64,000 nucleotides of DNA from CANHBY01 sp046342195 (GTDB lineage Bacteria; Pseudomonadota; Gammaproteobacteria; Burkholderiales; Burkholderiaceae_C), in NCBI GenBank assembly GCA_046342195.1, contig JBKDQE010000018.1, forward strand, positions 48,846 to 112,845. Reading direction: 5' to 3'. Positions 1 through 7,572 of the stretch are shown piece after piece. The notes under the pieces were generated by a model. It made no database searches, was not told the origin of the DNA, and worked only from the letters and a program-made list of their open reading frames with translations. Both the position numbers and the translations under genes were made by a program. Within the stretch, counting starts at the first letter, position 1; every line of letters begins with the position of its first letter.

Positions 1-849
1 TCCCGAGTGGTCGATGCCTACCGGCGCATTCGTAATACGCTGCGCTTTTTGTTGGCCAACACCTCTGACTTCAACCCGGAGCATGATGCCGTGGCCGTCA
101 ATGACATGCTTGAGCTGGATCACTATGCCTTGGCACGCGCCGCGCAGTTTCAAAATGACCTTCTGGCTCACTATGAAGCCTGCGAATTTCACCCCGTCGT
201 TGCCAAACTTCAGGTGTATTGCAGCGAAGACTTGGGGGCGTTTTATCTTGATGTCCTGAAAGACCGCCTCTACACCACGGCACCCAAATCACTGGCCCGT
301 CGCAGTGCGCAAACCGCGCTTTGGCATATCACCCACGCCATGCTGCGCTGGATGGCCCCCTTCCTCAGCTTCACGGCCGAAGAAGCTTGGCCAATTTTTG
401 CCCCTGGGCGATCCGCCTCGATTTTCACCGAAACTTATCACGAATTCCCCACAGTCCCTCATTTTGATACCCTACTGAACCAGCGCTGGCCGAGGCTCCT
501 GACACAGCGGGCTGAGGTCTTGAAGGCCCTGGAAGAGGCTCGAAGCGCCGGTCTGATTGGCTCATCACTGCAAGCAGAGGTTACCATCAAGGCCAGCGGC
601 TCACTTTACGATTTACTCAATAGCTTGGGCGATGAGCTCAAATTTATTTTAATGACCTCGCAAGCATCTCTTGAGCGTGTAGACCGCGCCGAAGATGAAG
701 CCACCATGGTTCGTGCGAGCCGGGCGACCAAATGCGAACGGTGCTGGCACTACCGGAATGATGTCGGCCATGATGCCAGGCACCCCAGCCTTTGTGGCCG
801 CTGCACCAGCAACCTTGATGGGCCTGGCGAATCACGGACGATTGCATGA
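1..849 (+). CDS. ileS: Isoleucyl-tRNA synthetase, C-terminal part (partial)
   Basis: This is the last 282 codons of a class I aminoacyl-tRNA synthetase that charges tRNA-Ile; the start lies outside the window and the frame is open from base 1. The visible part covers the anticodon-binding helical domain, beginning with the family-typical VDAYRRIRNTLRFL stretch. It ends in the C-terminal zinc ribbon, with cysteine pairs in CERCWHY and LCGRC near the stop. Its stop overlaps the lspA start (ATGATG at 846), so the two genes are probably cotranslated. The ileS-lspA pair is a common arrangement in proteobacteria. Identification is secure; only the N-terminal catalytic half cannot be checked. Confidence 0.96.
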   Translation, partial: SRVVDAYRRIRNTLRFLLANTSDFNPEHDAVAVNDMLELDHYALARAAQFQNDLLAHYEACEFHPVVAKLQVYCSEDLGAFYLDVLKDRLYTTAPKSLARRSAQTALWHITHAMLRWMAPFLSFTAEEAWPIFAPGRSASIFTETYHEFPTVPHFDTLLNQRWPRLLTQRAEVLKALEEARSAGLIGSSLQAEVTIKASGSLYDLLNSLGDELKFILMTSQASLERVDRAEDEATMVRASRATKCERCWHYRNDVGHDARHPSLCGRCTSNLDGPGESRTIA

Positions 850-1367
850 TGAACTTAAAGTACAACAAGCCGCCTCTCATCAGGGTTTGGATCATCTTGG
901 CTGCCTTAGTGGTCGTGGCCGATCAAATGACCAAGGCCTGGATCCTGCAACATTTTGCTTTGGGTGATTCACTGGAAATCACTTCCTTTTTTAACCTGGT
1001 TCGTGCTCACAACCCCGGAGCAGCCTTCAGCTTTTTGGCCTCGGCCTCAGGCTGGCAACGCTGGCTGTTCACCGGGATTGGCCTGTGCGCCACGGCCCTG
1101 ATTATCTGGCAATTGTATGAACACCGGGGGCAAAAACTGATCAGCGCGGCCCTGGCACTGATCATGGGAGGGGCTCTGGGCAATGTACTGGATCGACTTC
1201 AGCACGGCTATGTAGTTGATTTTCTTGATTTTTACGCCCCCATTTTAGAGCCTGTATTTCATGGCGGCCATTTTCCAGCTTTCAATGTGGCAGATGCCGC
1301 AATCTCTTTGGGCGCAGTGGGGCTCATCATTGGCGAAATCCGGCGCGGCTGGAATCGCCGAACCTGA
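846..1367 (+). CDS. lspA: Lipoprotein signal peptidase (signal peptidase II)
   Basis: An inner-membrane aspartyl protease that removes the signal peptide from diacylglyceryl-modified prolipoproteins. The 173-residue protein has four hydrophobic segments and the two catalytic-aspartate regions of the family, GNVLDR and YVVDFLDFY, in the second half. The conserved NPGAAFSFL stretch is also present. It overlaps the ileS stop by four bases, so it is probably translationally coupled. It ends 13 bases before the convergent uvrC stop, leaving no room for a dedicated hairpin terminator. Likely clients in this window are the EpsD and TssQ-like lipoproteins. Confidence 0.96.
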   Translation: MMNLKYNKPPLIRVWIILAALVVVADQMTKAWILQHFALGDSLEITSFFNLVRAHNPGAAFSFLASASGWQRWLFTGIGLCATALIIWQLYEHRGQKLISAALALIMGGALGNVLDRLQHGYVVDFLDFYAPILEPVFHGGHFPAFNVADAAISLGAVGLIIGEIRRGWNRRT

Positions 1368-1380
1368 GCATGGTAAAGGC

Positions 1381-3333
1381 TCAGCGCAAGGCATGGTAAA
1401 TCTCTGCTGCAAGAGATTTTGAAATACCATGAACCTGAAGCAAATCTTCGACACTGGCCTGCGCCACACCTTTAACGCCGCCGAAATATTGAAGTAATTG
1501 GGCCCGTTTTTTGGGCCCGACACCCGGAATGTCTTCGAGCTGGCTGGCCTTGGTGCGGGCACTGCTTCGTTTGGCCCTCATGCCGGTCACAGCGAATCGA
1601 TGGGCCTCATCACGAATATGGGCCACCAGCATCAGAGCGGCAGAGTCGGGCGGCAAGCTTATTTTGTGGCGGCCATCGGCAAATACCAGCTCTTCCAGCC
1701 CAACCTTGCGCCCCTCCCCTTTCTCTACCCCAACCAAAAGCCCAAGGTTCAAGCCCAGCAGCTCGAAGACCGAGCGAGCCACATTGATTTGGCCGACTCC
1801 ACCATCAACTAAAACCAGGTCAGGCAAGCGCGCCTCTCCCCGCTCAGCAGCACTGACCAAGCGGGTATAGCGGCGCAACAGCACCTGACGCATCGCGGCG
1901 TAGTCGTCTCCTGGCGTGATGCCGTCGATGTTATAGCGGCGATACTGAGCAGACTGCATCTTGTGCTGCTCAAAAACGACACAGGAGGCCTGCGTGGCTT
2001 CGCCGGCGGTATGGCTGATGTCAAAGCATTCAATACGAAAGGCATCGAGGCTGTCAGGGGCCAACTCCAGGGCTTCGATGAGGGCACGGGTGCGGGCTTG
2101 TTGCGAGCCCTCTTCAGCCAGAAGTCGGGCCAGCTTGATGTCAGCGCCCTGAATGCACATCTCAAGCCAGGCACGACGCAACCCTCGGGGCTGATGTTGC
2201 GCCGTGACCTGGACACTGCCGCGCGCACTGAGGGCTGCAATCAACGAGCCATTCACGGGCAGGCTCACAATAAGTAAAGGGGGCACTTCATGGTCAACGT
2301 AATGCTGCGCAATAAAGGCTTCCAAAACCGCCGTTTCAGAATCAGTGGCCTCACCATCGCTATCACTCCAAGCTTTCATGGCTGCCCCATCCTCAACGTG
2401 CCGGGGAAAATAGGGGCGATCTCCCAGATGACGCCCCCCGCGCACCATGGCCAAATTAACGCATGAGCGCCCTCCCCGCACTCGAACAGCCAGAATATCG
2501 GCATTCAGTGGACGACTCCCACTGTGATCTTCAATGGCTTGCTGATGCAGCAAGGTTGACAACGCCGCGACTTGATTGCGGATCTCAGCAGCCTGTTCAA
2601 ATTCAAGTTTTTCAGAGTGGGCCAACATCCGAGCCTGCAACTGCTCCATGACCTCCTGCTGCCGCCCCATCAAAAATCGCTGAGCATGGGCGACATCTGC
2701 CGCATAATCGGCCTTTGAAATCAAGCCCACGCAGGGCCCCGAGCAACGCTTGATTTGATAAAGCATGCACGGCCGATGCCGGTGCTTGAAAACGCTGTCT
2801 TCGCAGGTGCGCAAACGAAACACTTTCTGCAGCCACTGAATAGACTCTTTCACAGCCCAGGCATTCGGGTACGGGCCAAAATAATGATGCCTTCGATCCA
2901 CCGGGCCCCGGTAATAAACCAAGCGCGCAAAATCATGCTGGGTCATTTGAAGATAGGGGTAACTTTTGTCGTCACGAAACAAAATGTTGTATCGGGGCTG
3001 CAAGGTTTTGATCAGGTTGTTCTCAAGCAAAAGCGCTTCAGTCTCTGACCGAACCACGGTGGTTTCCATGCGCACAATCTTGCTGACCATATACGCAATA
3101 CGGGTTCCTGAAGCCACGCTCTTGTGAAAATAACTTGAAACTCGTTTTTTTAAATCGCACGCCTTGCCCACATAAAGCAGGTTACCCTGTGCATCAAAGT
3201 AGCGGTAAACCCCAGGCAACCCAGGCAAGGCAGCCACTTCGGCAAGCAAAGATTGGCGTTGGGATGGGCAGGGTAACTCTGCACTGCTTTCAACGGTTTC
3301 GTCAGGTTCAGGTATTGAATCAGGATTGTTCAT
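1381..3333 (-). CDS. uvrC: UvrABC excinuclease subunit C
   Basis: The dual-incision nuclease of nucleotide excision repair. The 650-residue protein has a GIY-YIG nuclease domain around residues 37-115 (GVYRYFD, LLYVGKA), then a UVR motif that contacts UvrB near residues 225-260 (KLEFEQAAEIRNQV). An RNase H-like second nuclease domain follows, with LVLVDGGVGQ and FDISHT. A C-terminal helix-hairpin-helix pair (EDIPGVGPKKRAQLL) completes the usual order, at a normal family length. It is transcribed away from ahcY; the roughly 200 bases between its start and the ahcY riboswitch presumably hold its promoter. No defect was seen. Confidence 0.97.
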   Translation of the reverse strand: MNNPDSIPEPDETVESSAELPCPSQRQSLLAEVAALPGLPGVYRYFDAQGNLLYVGKACDLKKRVSSYFHKSVASGTRIAYMVSKIVRMETTVVRSETEALLLENNLIKTLQPRYNILFRDDKSYPYLQMTQHDFARLVYYRGPVDRRHHYFGPYPNAWAVKESIQWLQKVFRLRTCEDSVFKHRHRPCMLYQIKRCSGPCVGLISKADYAADVAHAQRFLMGRQQEVMEQLQARMLAHSEKLEFEQAAEIRNQVAALSTLLHQQAIEDHSGSRPLNADILAVRVRGGRSCVNLAMVRGGRHLGDRPYFPRHVEDGAAMKAWSDSDGEATDSETAVLEAFIAQHYVDHEVPPLLIVSLPVNGSLIAALSARGSVQVTAQHQPRGLRRAWLEMCIQGADIKLARLLAEEGSQQARTRALIEALELAPDSLDAFRIECFDISHTAGEATQASCVVFEQHKMQSAQYRRYNIDGITPGDDYAAMRQVLLRRYTRLVSAAERGEARLPDLVLVDGGVGQINVARSVFELLGLNLGLLVGVEKGEGRKVGLEELVFADGRHKISLPPDSAALMLVAHIRDEAHRFAVTGMRAKRSSARTKASQLEDIPGVGPKKRAQLLQYFGGVKGVAQASVEDLLQVHGISKSLAAEIYHALR

Positions 3334-3508
3334 TCGAGGCCCTTAAAAAACGCCGAATCCTTCGAGGGCCCATCAGGGGCTCTGGAAAACCTCACTTCAG
3401 TTGGCCCTGCAAAATTGAATCAGGCCGTCATTTTCACTCAGGCGGGCATGATGAAATTTTTATCGCCAAACGGTCTCTATTTCATGATTTTCATCTTCGA
3501 GGCAAGTT

Positions 3509-3535
3509 TTGAAAGCGCGCAACACCTGATAGAAT
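3509..3535 (+). promoter_or_regulatory. Candidate promoter of the ahcY leader
   Basis: A TTGAAA hexamer at 3509-3514 is followed 15 bases later by TAGAAT at 3530-3535, about ten bases before the SAH riboswitch begins. The spacing is short for sigma-70 (17 is ideal), so this is an inference from position. The rest of 3334-3508 shows no gene. Confidence 0.4.
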
Positions 3536-3543
3536 CAAAATTC

Positions 3544-3640
3544 TTTCCGAGGAGCGCTGCGAGGTGTTTTCATCCCAGGCTCGGAAACGATCAACGGCGC
3601 TCACCCCTGTCATGTCTTGGCGTGGTGAGCGGTTCTTGTC
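3544..3640 (+). promoter_or_regulatory. SAH riboswitch upstream of ahcY
   Basis: The leader carries the S-adenosylhomocysteine riboswitch core: CCGAGGAGCGCTGCGA, then CCCAGGCTCGGAAACG, then ACGGCGCTCACC. Two interleaved helices are visible, CCGAG (3547-3551) with CTCGG (3580-3584) and GAGCGC (3552-3557) with GCGCTC (3597-3602), matching the known pseudoknot fold. The variable hairpin between CGGAAACG and ACGGCGC is nearly absent. This family normally turns on ahcY when SAH accumulates, so the position fits. Downstream, GGTGAGC(G) at 3624-3631 can pair with (C)GCTCACC at 3598-3605, which would compete with the aptamer and is a plausible expression platform. Confidence 0.88.
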
Positions 3641-3679
3641 AGGCGTTCACCCGGCCCCGAAACCCAACCGGAGACCTCC

Positions 3680-5107
3680 ATGAACGCAGTGCTCAAGCCG
3701 TCACCCAATCACGTTATCGCCGATCTCTCCCTCGCTGCATGGGGGCGCAAAGAAATCAAGATCGCTGAAACTGAAATGCCTGGCCTCATGGCCATCCGCC
3801 AAGATTTTTCCGTCAAGAAACCCCTTCAGGGCGCCCGTATTGCGGGCTCCTTGCACATGACCATCCAAACGGCAGTTTTGGTCGAAACCCTTCAAGACCT
3901 CGGCGCTCAGGTACGGTGGGCTTCGTGCAACATCTACTCTACCCAAGATCACGCTGCAGCCGCTCTCGTTGAAGCGGGCACCCCTGTTTTTGCTTACAAG
4001 GGCGAAACCCTGTTTGACTACTGGGACTATACCCACCGCATTTTCGAATTTGGCCCCCAAGGCAGCGAAGGCGAAGGCCCCAATATGATCCTCGATGATG
4101 GTGGAGATGCCACTTTGCTGATGCACTTGGGGAAAAAGGCTGAGAAAAATCCTTCTGTACTGGCCCATCCTGGCAGCGAGGAAGAAGCTTGCCTTTATGC
4201 AGCCATCAAGGCCAAGCTGGCTGAAGACCCCACTTGGTACAGCCGTAAGTCTGCCCAAATCATCGGCGTCACCGAAGAAACCACCACGGGCGTGCACCGC
4301 CTGAAAGAAATGAGTTCCCGCGGCACCCTGATGTTTCGCGCCATTAACGTCAATGACAGCGTCACCAAGAGCAAGTTTGACAACCTTTATGGGTGTCGTG
4401 AATCCTTGGTCGACAGCATTAAACGGGCCACAGATGTCATGATTGCCGGCAAAGTAGCCGTTGTGTGTGGGTATGGCGATGTAGGCAAAGGCTCGGCACA
4501 AGCTCTTCGGGCCCTCAGCGCCCAAGTATGGGTCACCGAAATTGACCCCATCAATGCCTTACAGGCTGCGATGGAGGGTTACCGCGTTGTGACCATGGAA
4601 TACGCAGCGGACAAGGCGGATATCTTTGTCACCGCAACAGGAAACAAACGGGTCATTACTCATGACCATATGCTTCAAATGAAAGATGAAGCCATCGTTT
4701 GCAATATTGGCCATTTTGACAACGAAATTGATGTTGCTGCCCTAGAGGCTTATCAGTGGGATGAAATCAAGCCGCAGGTCGACCACGTTATTTTCCCTGA
4801 CGGTAAAAAAATCATCCTTTTAGCCAAGGGGAGGTTGGTCAACTTAGGTTGCGCAACCGGGCATCCCAGCTTTGTGATGTCGAGTTCCTTCGCCAACCAA
4901 ACCATCGCTCAAATCGAACTCTTCACTCACAGGGAACTTTACGATATTGGTAAAGTTTATGTCCTGCCCAAGCACCTTGATGAAAAAGTTGCTCGGTTAC
5001 ACCTGAAAAAAGTCGGCGCCATGTTGACCAAACTCACTGAAGAACAAGCCCAATATATCGGTGTTCCCCAGGACGGCCCTTATAAACCCGACACTTACCG
5101 TTACTGA
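3680..5107 (+). CDS. ahcY: Adenosylhomocysteinase
   Basis: Cytosolic NAD-dependent hydrolase that splits S-adenosylhomocysteine into adenosine and homocysteine, relieving product inhibition of methyltransferases. The 475-residue protein shows the substrate-domain motif MILDDGGDAT, the Rossmann glycine motif GYGDVGKGSA near residues 257-267, and the canonical C-terminus ending KPDTYRY. The start is supported by GGAG a few bases upstream. It sits behind an SAH riboswitch and 53 bases before metF, so the pair probably forms a methyl-cycle operon that responds to SAH. Confidence 0.98.
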   Translation: MNAVLKPSPNHVIADLSLAAWGRKEIKIAETEMPGLMAIRQDFSVKKPLQGARIAGSLHMTIQTAVLVETLQDLGAQVRWASCNIYSTQDHAAAALVEAGTPVFAYKGETLFDYWDYTHRIFEFGPQGSEGEGPNMILDDGGDATLLMHLGKKAEKNPSVLAHPGSEEEACLYAAIKAKLAEDPTWYSRKSAQIIGVTEETTTGVHRLKEMSSRGTLMFRAINVNDSVTKSKFDNLYGCRESLVDSIKRATDVMIAGKVAVVCGYGDVGKGSAQALRALSAQVWVTEIDPINALQAAMEGYRVVTMEYAADKADIFVTATGNKRVITHDHMLQMKDEAIVCNIGHFDNEIDVAALEAYQWDEIKPQVDHVIFPDGKKIILLAKGRLVNLGCATGHPSFVMSSSFANQTIAQIELFTHRELYDIGKVYVLPKHLDEKVARLHLKKVGAMLTKLTEEQAQYIGVPQDGPYKPDTYRY

Positions 5108-5160
5108 GCACCATCGGGCTCACAGAATCAAGCGCTGGCCCTCTTCAATAGAGTTCACTC

Positions 5161-6003
5161 ATGACATCATCCAAATTTGGGTCGCTCAGCCTGGAATTTT
5201 TTCCACCCAAAACGTCCGAAGGCATTCAAAAGCTGGTGGCCGTGAGGCAACAACTGTACCCCCTTCAACCTGATTTTTGCTCTGTCACCTATGGGGCGGG
5301 GGGCTCCACGCAGCAGGGCACCTTCTCGACTGTGCAGGCTATTCTTGCAGAAGGCCACGACGCAGCCCCTCATTTTTCTTGCATCGGGGCCAATAAAGAC
5401 TCTATTCGATTGCAGTTGGCACAATTCAAGGCAGCAGGTATTCAGCGGATTGTTGCCTTAAGGGGAGACCTGCCCAGTGGTTTTGGCGAATTCGGTGAAT
5501 TTCGTTTCGCCAGTGATTTGGTGAGCTTTATTCGAACCGAAACCGGAAATCACTTTTATATTGAAGTGGCCGCTTACCCTGAAATGCACCCTCAAGCCCG
5601 CTCACCCCAAGCTGATTTGCAGGCGTTCATCAGCAAAGTGAAAGCAGGTGCCAACTCGGCCATCACCCAAATGTTTTTTAATTCAGACGCCTACTTTCGT
5701 TTTGTGGACGAAGCCCATTCAATGGGCTCAGACATTCCCATTGTGCCCGGCATCATGCCCATCACAAACGCTGGGAATTTAATCCGGTTTGCCGAGAATT
5801 GCGGCGCAGAAGTTCCGCGTTGGATTCGTCTGCGCTTACAGGGGTTTGGCGACGACACCCCCTCGATCAAGGCCTTTGGCCTCGATGTTATTACAGATTT
5901 ATGTGATCAACTTTTGACCGCTGGCGTGCCAGGCCTGCATTTCTATACGATGAACCAATCTGGAAGCACGTTGGAAATTTGCCGCAGGCTTGGCCTTCGA
6001 TAA
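5161..6003 (+). CDS. metF: Methylenetetrahydrofolate reductase
   Basis: FAD-dependent TIM-barrel enzyme reducing 5,10-methylene-THF to 5-methyl-THF, the methyl donor for methionine synthesis. The 280-residue protein starts with the family signature SLEFFPPK and contains ALRGDLP and the FAD-contact region ITQMFF. Its length is usual for bacterial MetF. It follows ahcY at 53 bases with no visible terminator, so cotranscription under the SAH riboswitch is likely. The homocysteine released by AhcY is what MetF's product re-methylates. It converges with the Crp/Fnr gene; the 130 bases between them hold nothing I recognise. Confidence 0.97.
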   Translation: MTSSKFGSLSLEFFPPKTSEGIQKLVAVRQQLYPLQPDFCSVTYGAGGSTQQGTFSTVQAILAEGHDAAPHFSCIGANKDSIRLQLAQFKAAGIQRIVALRGDLPSGFGEFGEFRFASDLVSFIRTETGNHFYIEVAAYPEMHPQARSPQADLQAFISKVKAGANSAITQMFFNSDAYFRFVDEAHSMGSDIPIVPGIMPITNAGNLIRFAENCGAEVPRWIRLRLQGFGDDTPSIKAFGLDVITDLCDQLLTAGVPGLHFYTMNQSGSTLEICRRLGLR

Positions 6004-6133
6004 CACCTTCAAATTGAAGCGTGCGGTTCCTCGCCATTGCCCGTGCTTCTGGCGGCGCATCTGGAAGGTGATCTCGCGCTGATCTTGAGTTGTGCAACCA
6101 AGCCACTCTTGCCATGAAGACGTTACCTAAGGC

Positions 6134-6853
6134 TCACGCCATCGCCATGCCAGGAAGAAGTCGTTCATATTCTGAACGCACCACACGGTAGCATTCGCAG
6201 CTTCGATGTTCAAGGCCATCCCGATCCAGAACGGTGATATGACCTCGACGGTAGTGAATCAGTCCACTGCGTTGCAACTTGCCTGCGGCTTCGGTCACCC
6301 CTTCGCGGCGCACTCCCAGCATATTGGCAATGACTTCCTGGGTCATCAAAACTTGATTGCCTTCAAGCCGGTCTAAGCTGAGCAAAAGCCAGCGACATAA
6401 CTGTTGATCCAAGGTATGGTGGCGATTGCACACGGCAAGTTGTGACAATTGAGCCATCAATGCCTGAACATAACGGAGCAAAAGCCGCATTGTCGGGCCA
6501 CCTCGGTTGAAGGCATCTGTCACCCATTGGGCTTTCAGTCGATACCCTTCTCCAGCCGTTTGAACCACGGCTTGAGTGGGCATGGAGTCTCCCCCCATCA
6601 GTAAGGGCACACCGATCAGGCCCTCCTTGCCTGCCACGGCCACTTCAGAAGAATGGCCATCAGCCATCACATAAAGCAAGGAAACAATTCCCGACGTGGG
6701 GAAAAAAACATGGGAGAAACAGCGACCTGAGTCACACAACACCTTCCCCATCGGCAGATCAACGGGCTCAAGATAGTTTGACCAAAGACTCCAGACTTCC
6801 TCAGGAAGAGCACAGAGAAGTTGATTGTCTCGAGGGTCTGTCAGCAGGGGCAT
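6134..6853 (-). CDS. Crp/Fnr-family transcriptional regulator
   Basis: A 239-residue DNA-binding regulator. Residues about 20-130 form a cyclic-nucleotide-binding-like beta-roll (FFPTSGIVSLLYVMADGHSSEVA). A C-terminal Crp-type winged helix follows, around VIANMLGVRREGVTEAAGKL. It ends in the ECYRVVRSEYERLLPG tail seen in a common proteobacterial subgroup. The FNR cysteine cluster is absent and I cannot see a heme or cAMP signature, so the signal is unknown. A perfect 20-bp palindrome lies 48-67 bases upstream of its start codon and may be its own operator. The target genes cannot be told from context. Confidence 0.9.
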   Translation of the reverse strand: MPLLTDPRDNQLLCALPEEVWSLWSNYLEPVDLPMGKVLCDSGRCFSHVFFPTSGIVSLLYVMADGHSSEVAVAGKEGLIGVPLLMGGDSMPTQAVVQTAGEGYRLKAQWVTDAFNRGGPTMRLLLRYVQALMAQLSQLAVCNRHHTLDQQLCRWLLLSLDRLEGNQVLMTQEVIANMLGVRREGVTEAAGKLQRSGLIHYRRGHITVLDRDGLEHRSCECYRVVRSEYERLLPGMAMA

Positions 6854-6900
6854 AGAGATACTCCGGTGAGTGCGGGATGATTCAAAGGCTCCCGGTGTCC

Positions 6901-6920
6901 AGGGCCTGTTAACAGGCCCT
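6901..6920. promoter_or_regulatory. Perfect 20-bp palindrome upstream of the Crp/Fnr gene
   Basis: AGGGCCTGTTAACAGGCCCT is a perfect inverted repeat with no spacer, centred on GTTAAC. It has no T-tract on either side, so it does not resemble an intrinsic terminator. Its position 48-67 bases before the Crp/Fnr start, and its two-fold symmetry, suggest an operator for a dimeric regulator, perhaps that protein itself. The half-site AACAGGCCC recurs at 7071-7079. Confidence 0.5.
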
Positions 6921-7060
6921 AATACAAACGAAAAACAAGGCCCTGCTGCTGAGAATCCTCAAATCAGTTGAAATCAAATCCCATTAAGGTGCTCTTTGTG
7001 CCTTATCGAATTGGGTTGCCATCACTTCGGGCGAGCCAGGATGAACCCACTCTTCTGCAC

Positions 7061-7090
7061 AAAAAACAAAAACAGGCCCAGCGAGGCCTG
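7061..7090 (-). terminator. Minus-strand intrinsic terminator
   Basis: Read on the minus strand, CAGGCC, a six-base loop and GGCCTG are followed by a 12-base T-rich tract (plus-strand 7061-7072 is almost all A). That is a classic intrinsic terminator for leftward transcription, most simply of the rnr transcript reading antisense through the 85-codon gene. The plus-strand side has only four T residues. Confidence 0.55.
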
Positions 7091-7107
7091 CTTTTACCAG
7101 ATTTGGA

Positions 7108-7130
7108 GGCCCATAGCTCGGCGATGGGCC
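7108..7130. repeat. REP-like hairpin, copy 1
   Basis: GGCCCAT and ATGGGCC form a 7-bp stem around a 9-base loop. The same 23-bp unit recurs in inverted orientation at 58027-58049 with about 21 of 23 positions identical, loop included. It lies in the 360-base gap before the small gene at 7216, which otherwise shows no supported coding sequence. Confidence 0.55.
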
Positions 7131-7215
7131 AACAAGACTGCTTCAAAGAAGCCCAAACCCACCCTTCGCCAGAACCCGAGATGGTCGGCGAAATATAAAC
7201 ATCAAGGAGACTTCC

Positions 7216-7473
7216 ATGAGCTCGTTATTTCCTCCGCTATCCCGACACCATCAGCTTTTGCACGGTTTACCTCAAACTGTGGAGCAAATTGGGAAAGGCC
7301 AAATCGACCAAATACCTCCCGGTTTTCTGGCCGACTACCTTGCCTTGCGCTGGTTGACTGACCGAGGGCACGGCCTGCGACTCACGCCGGCTGGCGAAGC
7401 CTTGTGCCAAAAGCTGAAGCAATTTAGCCCCAACCTTGCACAGCGCAACCCTATTGGACGTTTGGCAGGCTGA
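7216..7473 (+). CDS. Small protein of unknown function
   Basis: An 85-codon reading frame with a strong AAGGAG ribosome site seven bases before its ATG, making it the only well-supported gene between the Crp/Fnr gene and rnr. The second half (DYLALRWLTDRGHGLRLTPA) looks like the end of a winged-helix fold, with a strand-turn-strand wing followed by a helix, but this is only an impression. I do not recognise a family and see no membrane segment or cysteine pair. It converges with rnr, and the leftward terminator at 7061-7090 implies it may be crossed by antisense transcription. Confidence 0.6.
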   Translation: MSSLFPPLSRHHQLLHGLPQTVEQIGKGQIDQIPPGFLADYLALRWLTDRGHGLRLTPAGEALCQKLKQFSPNLAQRNPIGRLAG

Positions 7474-7572
7474 TCTACAACGGGTGAGGTGTTGATGCGG
7501 TCAAGCGCCGGAAACTACCAGGCTGATTGATCTGGCTGGATTGTTCGACCTCGAAAGAAGATTCTGAAGGTT

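Noticed and set aside
3701..4525. Long open frame (274 codons) antisense to ahcY
   Set aside because: It is fully inside ahcY on the other strand, matches no family and lacks a ribosome site; it reflects codon bias of a highly expressed gene.
6968..7198. 76-codon frame before the small gene at 7216
   Set aside because: It runs through two hairpins, including the repeated one at 7108, has no ribosome site and an unlikely composition.
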